Shown: in pieces, positions 1 through 11,439 of the stretch
Numbering within the stretch: position 1 is the first letter of the stretch
Layout of the letters: each line of letters starts with the position of its first letter
Assembly: GCA_025330725.1 (NCBI GenBank)
Contig: JAIWND010000017.1
Location: 310,001-374,000 of the forward strand
Length of the DNA stretch: 64,000 nt
DNA from: Chlamydoabsidia padenii
Taxonomy: Eukaryota; Mucoromycota; Mucoromycetes; Mucorales; Cunninghamellaceae
Direction of reading: 5' to 3'
Notes under the pieces: model-generated
The model's input: only the letters and a program-made list of their open reading frames with translations
Database searches by the model: none
Told to the model about the DNA's origin: nothing
Made by a program: the position numbers and the translations under genes

Positions 1-307
1 ACCGATACATTACTTTTTAAATGTGATTTGGATATGATTTTCACCGCCACTTTTTGACCTGTCACTTTATGAACACCTAATTTGACTCTTCCTATATATA
101 AACAATAAAAAAGAGTTCAATCAAGCAAATAATTTCAATGCCCGCGCGCGTACCTGATGATCCTTTTCCTAATGTTTTCCCCAGCCAGTATTCGCCGATT
201 TCCTTTCTTTTTCGATTCCCTGGGGATAAGATTGGTGACATACCGGATGATTGATTTGTGAATCGGCGTCGTTGAGGTGCTGGTGAAGCTACTGGATCAA
301 TTGTCAT
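1..307 (-). CDS. Ser/Thr protein kinase, BRSK/Nim1/Gin4-like, 5' part only
   Basis: The gene runs off the left edge, so only the N-terminus and the first kinase strands are visible. Exon 1 (307..154) starts MTIDPVASPAPQ and reaches the glycine loop GKTLGKGSSG. A GT-AG intron (153..92) follows, and exon 2 resumes at 91 with RVKLGVHKVTGQ, then the ATP-anchoring VAVKII strand. The P-loop GxGxxGxV and the VAVK lysine are both intact across the splice. The GKGSSGRVKLG wording is typical of the Nim1/Hsl1/Gin4/BRSK branch of CAMK-type kinases, which act in morphogenesis and cell-cycle checkpoints; that branch assignment is inference from a few dozen residues. An in-frame ATG at 394 exists, but it lies upstream of a long Phe-rich stretch typical of a 5' leader, so 307 is preferred. 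Confidence 0.85.
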
Positions 308-683
308 GAGTGATAAAGCAAAGCGCAAGTAAAAGAAGAAGAGAGAAAAGGAAAGGGCGGGCTTCCAGAGTTTAAAATTGTCGGATAATTTCACACAAGG
401 TCGATTGGGTCACCATCTCTTATACTTTTTTTTTCTTTTGGGCAAGGAATGTCTTATTAATGATGACTTTTTTTTTTCCCCCCCCTCTCACAATGACGAG
501 TACTCGATTATTACTGCTTGGTCAATGATGATCGGTGAAAACACACGATCTGGCTTCATCCCACTAGGCGGGTCACTTTTTACCGGGACTTTTTCTTCTT
601 CTTCATCATTGAATTCGATACATAGTATACTGACTCAATATCTTCCTAGCTACTTGTGATAAGAAACTTATGCAGATTAATCG

Positions 684-709
684 GTCGGGGTTTAAATTAA
701 AACCCCGAC
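684..709. repeat. perfect inverted repeat, 10-bp arms
   Basis: The arm GTCGGGGTTT (684-693) is followed by six A/T bases and its exact reverse complement AAACCCCGAC (700-709). Each arm matches the GGGGTTTRAA half of the promoter-like word seen throughout the window, so this is two copies head to head. It lies about 380 bp upstream of the kinase start. Confidence 0.9.
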
Positions 710-1053
710 ATATGGTTTTTGCATGATAGTTGTCTTCCATGTTTAAGGATGCGCCAATAAGATTGGATAATATTTGTGTAGTGGATCAACATAAATCAAA
801 AAGGAAAACTTTTTTTTAAAAGGATTGTAACATTAGCCCGAGCAAAACGAACGTTTGGAATATGGAGGTATTCGAGGCACGGGGGAGTGAGTTCACATAA
901 TCTCATTATTTAAGTAATCTTGATCAGTATCCTCAAAGTGGAGTGTACTATTTTGAATGATCTATCCATTGATATAAAGTGCTTGTCTTTAGGAAGGGCA
1001 ATTTCCCTTGATATCGCATAAATAAAAGGTTCAAGATACCGACGACAGCATGA

Positions 1054-1069
1054 GCGGGATTTGAAAAAT
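1054..1069 (+). promoter_or_regulatory. recurrent promoter-like word, orphan copy
   Basis: GCGGGATTTGAAAAAT is one of the best matches to the window-wide word but has no gene recognised within 500 bp on either side. Confidence 0.4.
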
Positions 1070-1754
1070 CAAAATCTTTTAAACCTGGGACTGATATCCC
1101 ACTTTTCTTCTTTTTGAATTACAACAATTCAACAGAGATTTGGGCGGACAAATTAAAAGCAACAAGGATCAACACAAACTTACTGATGTCAAGTCATTCA
1201 TGGTATGTCTCATTCTGTGCCTGTTTTACTAATAGATTAATAATAGGAACAAACGACCACTGATAGGTGCGGGCAAGAATTTCTTGTCCAACGAGTATTC
1301 CAGACCACTCCATGCTTTATACACCAACTTTTACAACAAATATAATTGATTACTTGCAACATTAGCTCACGGCATGAAGCTTTGCCATGACTGTGTAAAC
1401 ATTCTATCTATACGATATCCCTAAAAATGGTGATATATATAGAACCAGGTGATAGAGAATTCCTATATTGAACTTTTTATCTTGTGGGGTAAACCGAATC
1501 GGCTTTGGGGGGGGGGAGCAAATTATGACAACTTGGAATACTAAATCCGCGCTCTTTTTTTATTATTAATATTAGGGTAAAGGTATTTTGAAGATGACTG
1601 GGTAATCACAACAACAATAGCTGCAGATACAAGCATATTAGTAATAGTTTATTATGTAGTGTAAAATAGATTTATTTATTTACAAAATAAAGATATGTAT
1701 GTTGTCTCTTTTTTTTTTAGTATATACAAATGTGTAATGGTGTTATATGTACTA

Positions 1755-3139
1755 TTATAAAGAAGAGGAATCAGTATCATCCAATGGTTGGCCAGCCCAA
1801 GAATCCACGGCACCCAAGCTTTGTATGGCAGAAGTATAGACACATGTCATGTGAATCGTCTCCAATAATTGTGAAATCGCCTTGACTTGGTCATCATCCT
1901 CCAACTCACAAGGTAATAAACACGGCAATCGAATCAAAGGTGACTCTTTCCAAGTAACGCCATGATTCAATTGTTGTACATAGGTAATCCACTGTAATCG
2001 ACACGCCCATTCTTGGTCTTTTTCTTCCACAATGTAGTGATCGAGGATGGCCTGGGCGGAGTGTAAAAATGACACTATGTTCTCCCCCGAAAGGGTTTCA
2101 TGATACTTGTAAAGAACCAATAGAGTTTGCACAGAGACAAGATCATTGGTGCCACGTGATTGCATGCATTTCCAAGCCTTGGTGTTATACTCTTGGGCTC
2201 GATCAATCGTCTGATAAAGTAAGGCCACCGCCATGATCGCATAACCCAGACATAAAGGGAGGTGTTGTCGGTGGGTCAAGATATGTTTGGGAAGTACAGG
2301 AAAGGTGGGATGCACTCGGTCAAAGTAAAGTTGGAAAAGATCAACAACTGGCTCAACAAGTGAAACCGAATGCATGGAAATTTCCAAATTGGGGATATCG
2401 GAATTTGAATTTTCCCATTGGAAACTGGTTGCATGATTTATTTCCAGTGGTGCTGAGTGGTCTTTTTGAAGTACCGGGAGATTCAATCGAAGGTGTCCCA
2501 CCAAATGATGCTCTTCTTGTGTAACTATTGATTGGCTGGTGTTATCAGTCGTTTCGTTGTTATTGTTGCTGTCTACCGGAAACGGTAATAAAGCAAGTGG
2601 ATGCGGGGTCCAATTATATTCCAGTTTGGCTTGGGTGGACAATGCTAATCGGCGGCTTACCAAATGTGATCGTCGTCGTTTGGGTTGTTTCCTTTCCTGA
2701 AGGTGGGTTTCTTCTGTCCATTGAATGGTTGTTCTTTCTACTGATGATGATGTTGGTTTTGATGATGAGGGAATCACTGTCGATTGTTTAGGTGATGAGG
2801 ATGGTTCGATCGTCGTGAATTCACATACCTTATTATGTTTCAAACAGTTCGAACATGGTCCCGATCCTGGTTTACCAATATCACACCTATTAAAAAATGA
2901 AAAGAGGTTCAGTATGAATTCGTCAAGAGTATAGATGAAAAGTTTAAAGGAGAGAAGCCCACAACAAGGGACACCTGATGAGTTATCTCCGACTCCCCTC
3001 ACTTTTTACTCATTCTTTACTTTGATTTACGTTTGCGACAATCAATACATGCTCGAGCAACTTTGATTCTTTTATAGTAGTCAGGATCGTTGATATCAAC
3101 AAAAAAGTATTGGACAGGTTTCTTTTTACGTTCTGACAT
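1755..3139 (-). CDS. Zn2Cys6 fungal transcription factor
   Basis: Two exons, 3139..3021 and 2886..1755, give 416 residues. The start MSERKKKPVQYFF is chosen because it is the first ATG of the exon that carries the finger. The binuclear zinc cluster is split by the intron: RACIDCRKRKSK in exon 1 and CDIGKPGSGPCSNCLKHNKVC in exon 2, giving all six cysteines in the usual spacing. The middle and C-terminal part resembles the fungal-specific TF domain (DLFQLYFDRVHPTFPVLPK near residue 240), the usual regulatory partner of this finger. It is shorter than many members (600-900 aa), so a C-terminal truncation relative to the family is possible. It should be a nuclear, sequence-specific activator; the target pathway cannot be told. 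A 48-base A-tract lies about 75 bp upstream of the start. Confidence 0.85.
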
Positions 3140-3209
3140 GAGAGAGGAAGAGAAAGTGAGCGATAAAAAAAGGGGGGGGGGAGAAATGAACAAAGTTGAG
3201 GGACGAATG

Positions 3210-3262
<53 letters not shown>

Positions 3263-3838
3263 AAAGGTAAGATAAGATAATTGGTATCCATTTTAAATCA
3301 AAAAAGAGGTTGAAAGCTTGAGCAGAGAGTTAAAATTTAAGGGGGAGGGAAGGGGGACGGGAGAAGTGTACCTGAGCGTGGGCCTTTGGGGGTCCAGACT
3401 TCTTTGATCGGGCAAACGGGAGTTCAAATTTATACTTCCATGGGTTTCCTTTTTTGAATCAAGCCCTCTTTCAGTTCATGTGCTAATTCTACGAACCTAT
3501 TTGACAGTCCATCTTTTTTGCATGGTCACTTTTTTAAACATCTTTTTGATATTAAGAGATTTCTTATGAAGAATGAAGGATCATTTGAAATTTCACTGAA
3601 TGACATACCGTTCACACCTTTTTGGTGGGGGTGTATACCATAAAAGGTTGATTCATAGAGTGAAAGAATAATGAGGATTGCCATTTAAATGAGGGGAATC
3701 CGTTCTAATTGTTAGTCGTCATTGTTATCGCCACTGGCGGTTTTCAGTGGGTTCATAAATGGAGGACTTCATTCTCGTCCATTGATCCTTTTCTTTTACT
3801 TTTTTTTTTTTTTTTTTTTTTCGATTGTAACAGAAAAA
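3140..3838. other. divergent promoter region with long A-tract
   Basis: The spacer between the Zn2Cys6 regulator (minus) and the chitinase (plus). It contains an A-tract of about 48 bases at 3212-3260, a GC-rich patch near 3345-3420 with a weak copy of the promoter word (CGGGAGTTCAAATT, 3417-3430), and a T-run at 3801-3821 just before the chitinase start. No gene seen. Confidence 0.6.
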
Positions 3839-6023
3839 ATGCGTTTCTTGTCCATTGGTGCATTCATATGTGGTGCTATCACACTCTGTCAAGCAGCAGC
3901 TAGAGACAAGAAGGTGGTTGGGTAAAAGGATAAAATAATTCAAATCCCGATACAGTCTGCATTTATATTTTGGACGCTTTCTGATTCTCATATCTTTCTT
4001 CTTCTTCTTCCTAGATACTTCCCAAATTGGCTATATAACAATTACCCTTCCTCTAAAATACCTTTTGACAAGTATTCTCACATTAATTATGGTATGTATG
4101 AACTAATTCTCGTTGAAATGTAATGCTCATCTTTCTTTTATAATAGCTTTTGCCCTTCAAAACCACGATGACGGTATTCCCTTCTTCCAAGATGACTGGG
4201 CCATTGAAAACTATCTTCCGACACTGGTGAAATCAGCTCATAGTGCAAATACAAAAGTGCTACTATCTATTGGTGGATGGACAGGATCTGAAAAGTTTAG
4301 TCCCATGGTCGCCTCACCCAGTCTTCGAAAAAGTTTTATTGACTGGAACCTGGCTTTTATTGAAAAGTACAATACGGATGGTGTAGATATTGGCAAGTGG
4401 TCATAATATATCTCTTTTTTTTTTCTTTTCTTTTACTAACTACTTTGTCCTTGTTATAGATTGGGAATACCCCGGTAAACAAGCTGCTGGTTGTAACTCC
4501 TTTGACGACAAGGATACCGACAATCTTTTGATCTTATTAAAAGAATTGCGGTCCTCTCTCGATTCCAAATTCCCTAATCAACACAAGGAAATCTCTATGG
4601 CTGTTTATGTCCAACCCTTCTTGAAAAATGGTGAACCTTCTCAGGACGTTAGTGAATTTGCTGACTACTTTGATCATATTAACATTATGGCTTATGGTAA
4701 GTTGGACAAATAATCATCATCTTGTACTAAAGCGCTCTCCCTTTAGATATCAATGGTGCCTGGGCTCCTCTCACTGGTCCAAATGCTCCTTTCCAAGTTG
4801 AAAAAAATAAAGGTGCCAACTTCTCATTTGCCAACAGTAAGTCTATACTATCCACTCTTTTTTATATTCCCACCTTACTCAATCCTTCTTTCTTTCTCTC
4901 TTTTAAAATAGGTATCAAAGCATGGAAGGATGCTGGTATACCAAGCCACAAGATCAATGCTGGTCTTGCATTCTATGGTAGATCAATGCAAGCTACTCAA
5001 GACATGTCATTATCTGGTTCCCAATATCAAGATGCCAAGGTAGGTGCTCCCAAAGGTGATTCTGATGACGCTTACTGGGCCAATCCCTTTTGCTCAGCTG
5101 ATATCGATGGTATGTCTGGTATCTGGAAATGGTCCAACTTGAGATCTCAAGGTTTGGTCAAGAAGGATACATTGGAAGCGGGCGAAGGGTGGACTCGATA
5201 CTGGGATGAACAATCAAAAACGCCATGGCTCTTCAATCCTACTTCAAAACTGTATATCTCTTATGATGATCCTGTCTCTCTTCAAATCAAGTTGGACCAT
5301 GTTGCATGTGAAGGATTAGGTGGTGTGATGGCTTGGTAAGTGACTCTTTAACATTCTTACTTTTACGATCCATCTATTGATTTTTTTTTTCTTCTCTGAA
5401 GGGACATTCATCAAGATAATGGTGAACTGATTGATGTGATTGATCAAATGAACTGGGCTTCTCCTTCATGCTCTCACCAATCATCTGTTGGCGATGATGA
5501 TAAACCTCCTACTACCACCCATCTCGGCCATAAGAGCAAACCTTCCACGAGTGCTCCTGCATCAAAACACCACTCAACCAAAACACATCCAGCCAAATCC
5601 ACCAAAACACCTCCAACCAAATCCACAACGACACCACCAGTCAAATCCTCAACAACACTTGCCACCAAAACATATTCTGTGTCCCGATCATCTGTAGCCA
5701 GTCCATCCGTTGAACCAATCAAAAAGACCTCATGCTCAACTCCTGGAAAAGAGAAATGTGTGGAAAAGGGTGTACAAAGAGGTTGGTTGACTTGTGATGT
5801 CACTAATGTATGGATCACTCGAGAATGTGGCGAAGGTTTGGTTTGCTATGATTCTCAACGTAAGTGCAAAAGATGCTATGGATTCGGACTGTTTAACTAA
5901 TTCCCCTTTTTACTTCTAGCTGGTCTTTATTGTGGCCGCCCTGAACATGATTTGGAACAACAAGATTCATTGGCGGGAAAACCATCTTTGGCTGTTGAAT
6001 CAAGTCTCGGTCAACAAGAATAA
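3839..6023 (+). CDS. GH18 class V chitinase with C-terminal CBM19-like domain
   Basis: Eight exons (3839..3921, 4015..4091, 4147..4392, 4460..4696, 4747..4836, 4912..5335, 5402..5859, 5920..6023) give 572 residues. It begins with a signal peptide (MRFLSIGAFICGAITLCQAA). The GH18 barrel follows, with SIGGW, the catalytic DGVDIDWE (the Glu is the proton donor) and the MAYD strand. After the barrel comes a Ser/Thr/Pro/Lys linker with KSTKTPPTKSTTTPP-type repeats, then a six-cysteine segment (KCVEKGVQRGWLTCDVTNVW, then CGEGLVCYDSQ and YCGRP) like the CBM19 chitin-binding module. It should be secreted and hydrolyse chitin during wall remodelling or nutrition. The third intron starts with GC rather than GT and interrupts the DxxDxDxE motif after DGVDI. 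The gene opens toward the Zn2Cys6 regulator. Confidence 0.9.
4393..4459 (+). other. GC-AG intron in the chitinase catalytic motif
   Basis: The exon ends GATATTG and the intron begins GCAAGT; the acceptor TTATAG joins ATTGGGAATAC to give DGVDI-DWEYPG, the invariant GH18 motif. No GT donor nearby restores this frame. Confidence 0.85.
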
Positions 6024-6469
6024 AACCTGGATAGTTAGTTTAGATTTACTACTCCAGTTTGGAATTACTACCCTTTTTTTTTTTTTTTACTTTATATAAA
6101 TTTGCAATACTAATAAATCTGATCCGTTTTACAAAACCAGCATATCTGATGTTTAAATAGGGGTCCCCACATTTCATTGGTCTTATCATGCATCGGTCAA
6201 GATCAAATAAAGAAAGTATCAATTTATTTACTGGCAGTATTTTGGAATGTCCTTTCTCAGCCATGTTCGTTTTTAGAAACCTATCTTTACTCTCTGATAC
6301 TTTTGTAAACATAAACAACCAGTGCCTAAAGGATATCCCACCGGCACGCTTTCTAGCCCCTGAGATGCGGGGTTTGAATTAGATGGTCGCCATAAAAAAG
6401 GGAGGTCGGTCTTTTTTTTTTTTTTTTTTTTTTTTGTTTGTGTTTCTTTCTTCTTTACCTTAACACGTT
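6024..6469. other. intergenic spacer, chitinase 3' end and F-box gene promoter
   Basis: Contains an AATAAA-type signal near 6112 for the chitinase, the promoter-like word at 6367-6380 and a T-run at 6412-6435 before the next start. No gene seen. Confidence 0.6.
6367..6380 (+). promoter_or_regulatory. recurrent promoter-like word
   Basis: GCGGGGTTTGAATT lies 90 bp upstream of the F-box/LRR start codon at 6470, followed by a T-rich tract and a CT-rich leader. Confidence 0.55.
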
Positions 6470-8085
6470 ATGGAATCAACATCTCATAACAACACTTGGA
6501 ACGAAGACCTTCAACTTTATCATTCTCCTGGATTCAACAACCACGACATTTTGGAACGAATCTGCTTGTATCTTCCCACACAGCAAGACTGTTTCCAAGC
6601 GGGCTTTATAGATCAATCCTGGCGCTATGCGGCAACCAAGGTGCTATGGGAATCACCTGTCTTTAAAACCCCCAGCTCCTTTCGAAAATTCTTGGCCATT
6701 ATTGATCGGGATAGTCGTTTTGCTCTCCATGTGAAACATCTTACTTTGTGTCTACCCGACGAAATCACCACTTGGCCTTTGCATGCTGTGCGACACCATT
6801 CCAGCAACAACAACATGTCACGCATCGACATTATACACCATTTGGTCAAATCCTGTCAGCAACTACAAAGTCTCACGTTGTATGGTTGGCACTTGACACA
6901 AGCCCACTATGACCGACTTTATATTTACCTTCCTCACCTCAAGAATCTCAACGTGATTGGGTGCAACCAACAACTGGAGCAAACGGGGTTTCAACTGACA
7001 CCTTACCTGCCTCATCTCACTCGACTTTCTCTGGACGGTCCATTCCCCATCTCGATTCAATTTGCTCAAGCCATTGCTACCAAAGCACGACATTTAACCA
7101 CTCTCCAACTCTCATTGGTGTCCATGAACGAAACCATTTTGAATGCCTTATGCGACGACAAGGCCTCACTTGATTTGACCGATTTGACTCTTACCGACGC
7201 TGCGCCTATTTACGACAGTCATATCAACATGGTGCTCCAGCGTTTCACTCGGTTGCGTAAATTCCGTGTGGAAGGGTCACAGTACTTGACGACGGCGGTG
7301 ATCAAATCCGCATTAAAACACTGCGGTCGGCATTTACAATATTTAGACATTCGACAGGCGACACTGATGAATAAACAACAACAGGGCAGTGATTGGGATT
7401 TGGATCAGCAACATCATTACAATCTTCGGACATTATGGATGGATCGTCTGTGGATGGATAATGTTATCTTGAATAACGTGGCTTTTTATTGTCCCTATTT
7501 GACTTGTTTGGCCTTGACTCACACTGGATTGGATCTCACCGATAGTGGGATTGAATGTTTGGGGAATGCGGCCTTGATTCATTTGAAACATCTTTATCTC
7601 ATTCATTGTCCAATGGTCACATCAAAAGCCTTGATTTATTTGCCTGTGCGTTTGTTGAACACACTTCATCTTGAACATCTCGGTGCTATTGACTCGGTGG
7701 ATCTCTATCATGTTTGCTCACAGGCGATGGAATATGCGGTGGCGGTGGGGAATACTCGGTCTAATCTTCGACGTATCTGTGTGGTGGGTCACGAACATGT
7801 TGCAACATGGGCCATGAATGCTTTGGGGGTGTCTTCTGACTCAAACAGCTATCAAATCATCTTGGATCAACAAGCTATTGACTATTTATCCACTATGGAT
7901 GAATTCACTCGGTTGACGGAATGCAGAACACTAACAAGTCGCCAAATTGTGGAGTTGGCTCGGAAACTGAAGATGCCCTCAAAGGTTTTGATCCAGTTAT
8001 TGGATAGTTTAAAGGTAAGATGACAGTAAAAAAAAAAAAAAAAAAAAAAGGAAGAAGAAGCTTACGAATACTCATCCTGTTTTTT

Positions 8086-8125
<40 letters not shown>

Positions 8126-10240
8126 CCAGGTAGAACCTCCAGTAGACAGTAAGTAGACAGTAAAAAGACAACTCATGGTGGATTCTCATACATTACTTTT
8201 TCTTTATAGGGGTCCAGCCATCATCAACTCTATTGGTCTCGACTATGACCGATCCTGACACCACACTCTCACAACAGCAGGATACATCGACACCTTCTTT
8301 GTCTACACCTCTATTACCCCAAAAGCAGTTTACACTCACATCTCCAATCTTACAACAGCGGCATACACCTACACCTTCATCATTACAACAACCAACCAAT
8401 ATTGATATGATGACAACAGGCACTCCATTACCAAACGGTGACACTAATCGAGGAACAACCACAAGTAAAAACTATGACAACACAGGTATGATCACTCCAG
8501 GTGATCTAGGTCGTTGGCGCAGTGATGGCAATTTACCCAATTGGGTTAAGAAACGTCAACAAGCAACCAGGGCAACAGCATCTACATCTCAAGAAAATAA
8601 AGACACCGACTTGAATCAGTGGGGGTCACCGAAAAAGATCGTATCGCAATGGCAGACAAGTGAACCTGATTTTGCATCCGAATATCTGGAGGAACAAAAA
8701 AAGAATGAACCCCTTTGGAACACGAATGATAAAATGGTCTCGAGTTACGGGCATACTTCCAGCACCAGTAACAACAATGAACAGCAAGACAAATCACTCA
8801 AATTCTCAACAAAATTACCCTCAACAGTAACAGCAACCATGCACAATGATACCTTCCACAGCAGCACCAAAACGTACCCGTGTATCTCTGACGATGATGA
8901 TGATGAAGATTATCTCAATGATGACAATGGTGATGGAATTACTATTGTGACTGAACAAAAGTACCGTCGTGCTCCGTCGTATCTGCATGAATCAAGACGC
9001 AAAGGAAAAAGTAATGGATCAACCTACTTTGGCAAACCTGCTTGGAATCACGGCAATGACATTGGATCAACATCGACACATAATACTAAACCTGCATCAC
9101 CTTTTTTGAACTCTTCTGAATGTAAGTATATCTTTATACACTTGTGTAATGAAAATAATACTCACCTTATATATATATTGATCTCATAAGATAAATCCAC
9201 AAAGTATAAACCAAGATTTGCCTCTCGAAATACATCAAGACAAGAATCAACATATAACCATCGGTCACTCACTCTGGAGAACAAAAACAACATCATCCGT
9301 TGGAATAATTTCGCTGGGGGGAAGGATGCCAACATCACCGATCCACCACAACCTACATCAACAGAAAAGGAGACGGCCGATGACAACATTCTAGTGGACA
9401 TAAGCGACACAGTAGTCCTTCCAACATCGGGGCTCAAATCGGATGATACCAACAACAATACCAACAGCAACAGCACAATCAATGAAATCAAGGGTCAATT
9501 CAATCATAAAGTGACGACTAAATCCGAGTATGAATATTTGATGGACAGTTATAAAGCGACGACTGAATCCGATTTTATACATTCTCTGAACAAGGACAGT
9601 AAATCTTTTATCCATGAATCACCGCATATTGACACAGAAAACACCGAGAACATTGACAATAAATCCACAGCAGCCTCTCTTATGAATCCATGCTCAAACT
9701 CATCACCATTCTCCGGCACTCCTGATCTCTCCTCCACACCGACTACTGATGGTACGTATTCATCACCATTACCATCATCGTCAACATCATCAACAGAGAT
9801 AAATGGAAACGCACATTCACTGGAATGTGTAAAAGCGGATACAAATGGTGCTACTGGGGCGGGCTCTAATGTACTCACGGAACCGATTACTGGCTCGGCG
9901 TCTACATCACAAGAACAACCACTTCAACTCAAATTCATGGTACCGGTAAGAGATGGTCATTTCCTTTTGATATTATCCAAAGTAAGTTTTAAAAGAAAAA
10001 GGAAGACGTAACCCCGATAATATACTCACTGACAACTTTTTATGGCTCTATTAGGAAGACGATCATGAAGCTGTTCATGCATTTTGTGTTGAACATGATA
10101 TGCTCGATCAGGAACAGGCGGTGTTTGAACAGGCCTCTGCAAAATACTGCAAACGCAGGATCGACGCTTTATTCAAGTCTGAAAAGAAGACCAAGAAGGG
10201 TAAAGGATTGAAGAAAAAGGCAACAACTACAGTACCTTAG
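6470..10240 (+). CDS. F-box/LRR protein with long low-complexity C-terminal region
   Basis: Exon 1 (6470..8014, 515 codons) encodes an F-box-like helix set (LERICLYLPTQQDCFQ then SWRYAATKVLWESP, residues about 25-65) and then leucine-rich repeats. F-box/LRR proteins are substrate receptors of SCF ubiquitin ligases. Splicing then uses a 19-nt exon (8130..8148) and exons 8210..9121, 9191..9981 and 10055..10240, all phase-compatible, for 1150 residues. The tail is rich in Ser, Thr, Asn and Asp, with a more ordered end (LKFMVPVRDGHFLLILSK, then a helical stretch and a Lys-rich terminus). No AATAAA signal or promoter word separates exon 1 from the rest, which favours a single gene. The alternative is two genes: one ending at the TGA at 8023 and a second starting at the ATG at 8245. 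The F-box/LRR half is confident; the join is about 60% likely. Confidence 0.65.
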
Positions 10241-10738
10241 TTTAGTATCCATTCCCCTCCTTTTTTCTTTTTATTTTACTTTCAATAAAACAAAAAATGA
10301 TTTTTTTAAATATACGATGCAGGTATTACTATCTAGGTGTTTGTAAAAGATGGTAATCTCATTTGGTATGATCATTCCATGTAAAGGTGATCAGTGGTTA
10401 TAATGTATAGTCTTTTGAAGCATGTTCGGAAGGATAATTATGCTGACATGAGGCATAGTTTTGTTTCGCTGGACTCGATTGGGTGCAGTTGATTGGCTAT
10501 CAAGCTAGACGATAAAACTCCGCAAAAGTTGCAAATCATCCATCCACGTTATTTCAAAGGGAGCCCTCCTTTTATTTTTTTTTAATTCTTCCCTCTTATT
10601 TTTTCTTCCTTTGTCCCTTTTTTTTTTTCTCTCTCACTCTCAATTACTTTTTATCCACATTATAGTCCTCCCTGATCATCTCTATCTTCTTTATACACTT
10701 TTTTTTTTAACTAGCTACGTCTATTCATCGCCGCAACC
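10241..10738. other. intergenic spacer
   Basis: An AATAAA signal at about 10283 serves the upstream gene. The right half is a T/CT-rich promoter and leader (10567-10720) for the B56 gene. No gene seen. Confidence 0.6.
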
Positions 10739-11404
10739 ATGATGAAAGGATTGAAGGGTGTTGTAAGTACTATGGAAAGGATGGATAAATGGAAATGCCT
10801 TTTACTGAAAAGGACCTTTGTTGCCAACTTTTTACATTCCATTGTATGTTTTAGCTTACAAGAAGTAAATCCCAACGAGAATCAAAAACACGGCAGGCAG
10901 CAGGAAAACCATCCACCACTCCACCACCAAAAGCACCTTCCATTCAAGATAGATTTAATGACGAAGCAAACGTTACGATAAATCCGCCTTCTACAACATC
11001 GATCAACAACAACAACAACAACAATACCACCACTACCATCATCACCAATAATACTACTATAACTAATATTAACATCGTTACCAACAATGCCACATCCAAC
11101 TCCACTTCACCTCCAGCATCTCTGACCTCTGTTCAACTTGACCATTCAAACTCTCCTAACGTAAGAAGAAAGGTTATGGATAATGTGTAGATGACTAACC
11201 TATTTTCTTATAGATGACACCAAGATCAACAGGCCTACCAAAGAATGGCTTGATGCAAGGCACACCAAAAGATACCATTCCAGTGAAATCACCCCGGCGC
11301 CAAAGGTCTTCCAGGTTCTTTGTCCGTAGTGCGGTGGAACTTGAACAATACCCTAATTTCCAAGGTAACAAAAAGTATATATGGCGACTGATGACCAATG
11401 TATG

Positions 11405-11439
<35 letters not shown>

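Larger units (their letters stand above)
308..1754. other. gene-free interval upstream of the kinase
   Basis: I find no convincing exon on either strand. The short open frames are T-rich and lack splice continuity. The stretch holds an inverted pair of the recurrent promoter word at 684-709, an isolated copy of that word (GCGGGATTTGAAAAAT) at 1054-1069, and a G9-type run near 1507-1517. The isolated copy could mark an unrecognised transcript. Confidence 0.6.

Noticed and set aside
378..659. Plus-strand frame of 93 codons beside the kinase start
   Set aside because: Overlaps the kinase leader, is Phe/Leu-rich from T-tracts and has no splice continuity or family resemblance.
3010..3291. Phe-rich minus-strand frame over the T/A-tract
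   Set aside because: It is the reverse of the 48-base A-tract; the real first exon of the Zn2Cys6 gene occupies another frame here.
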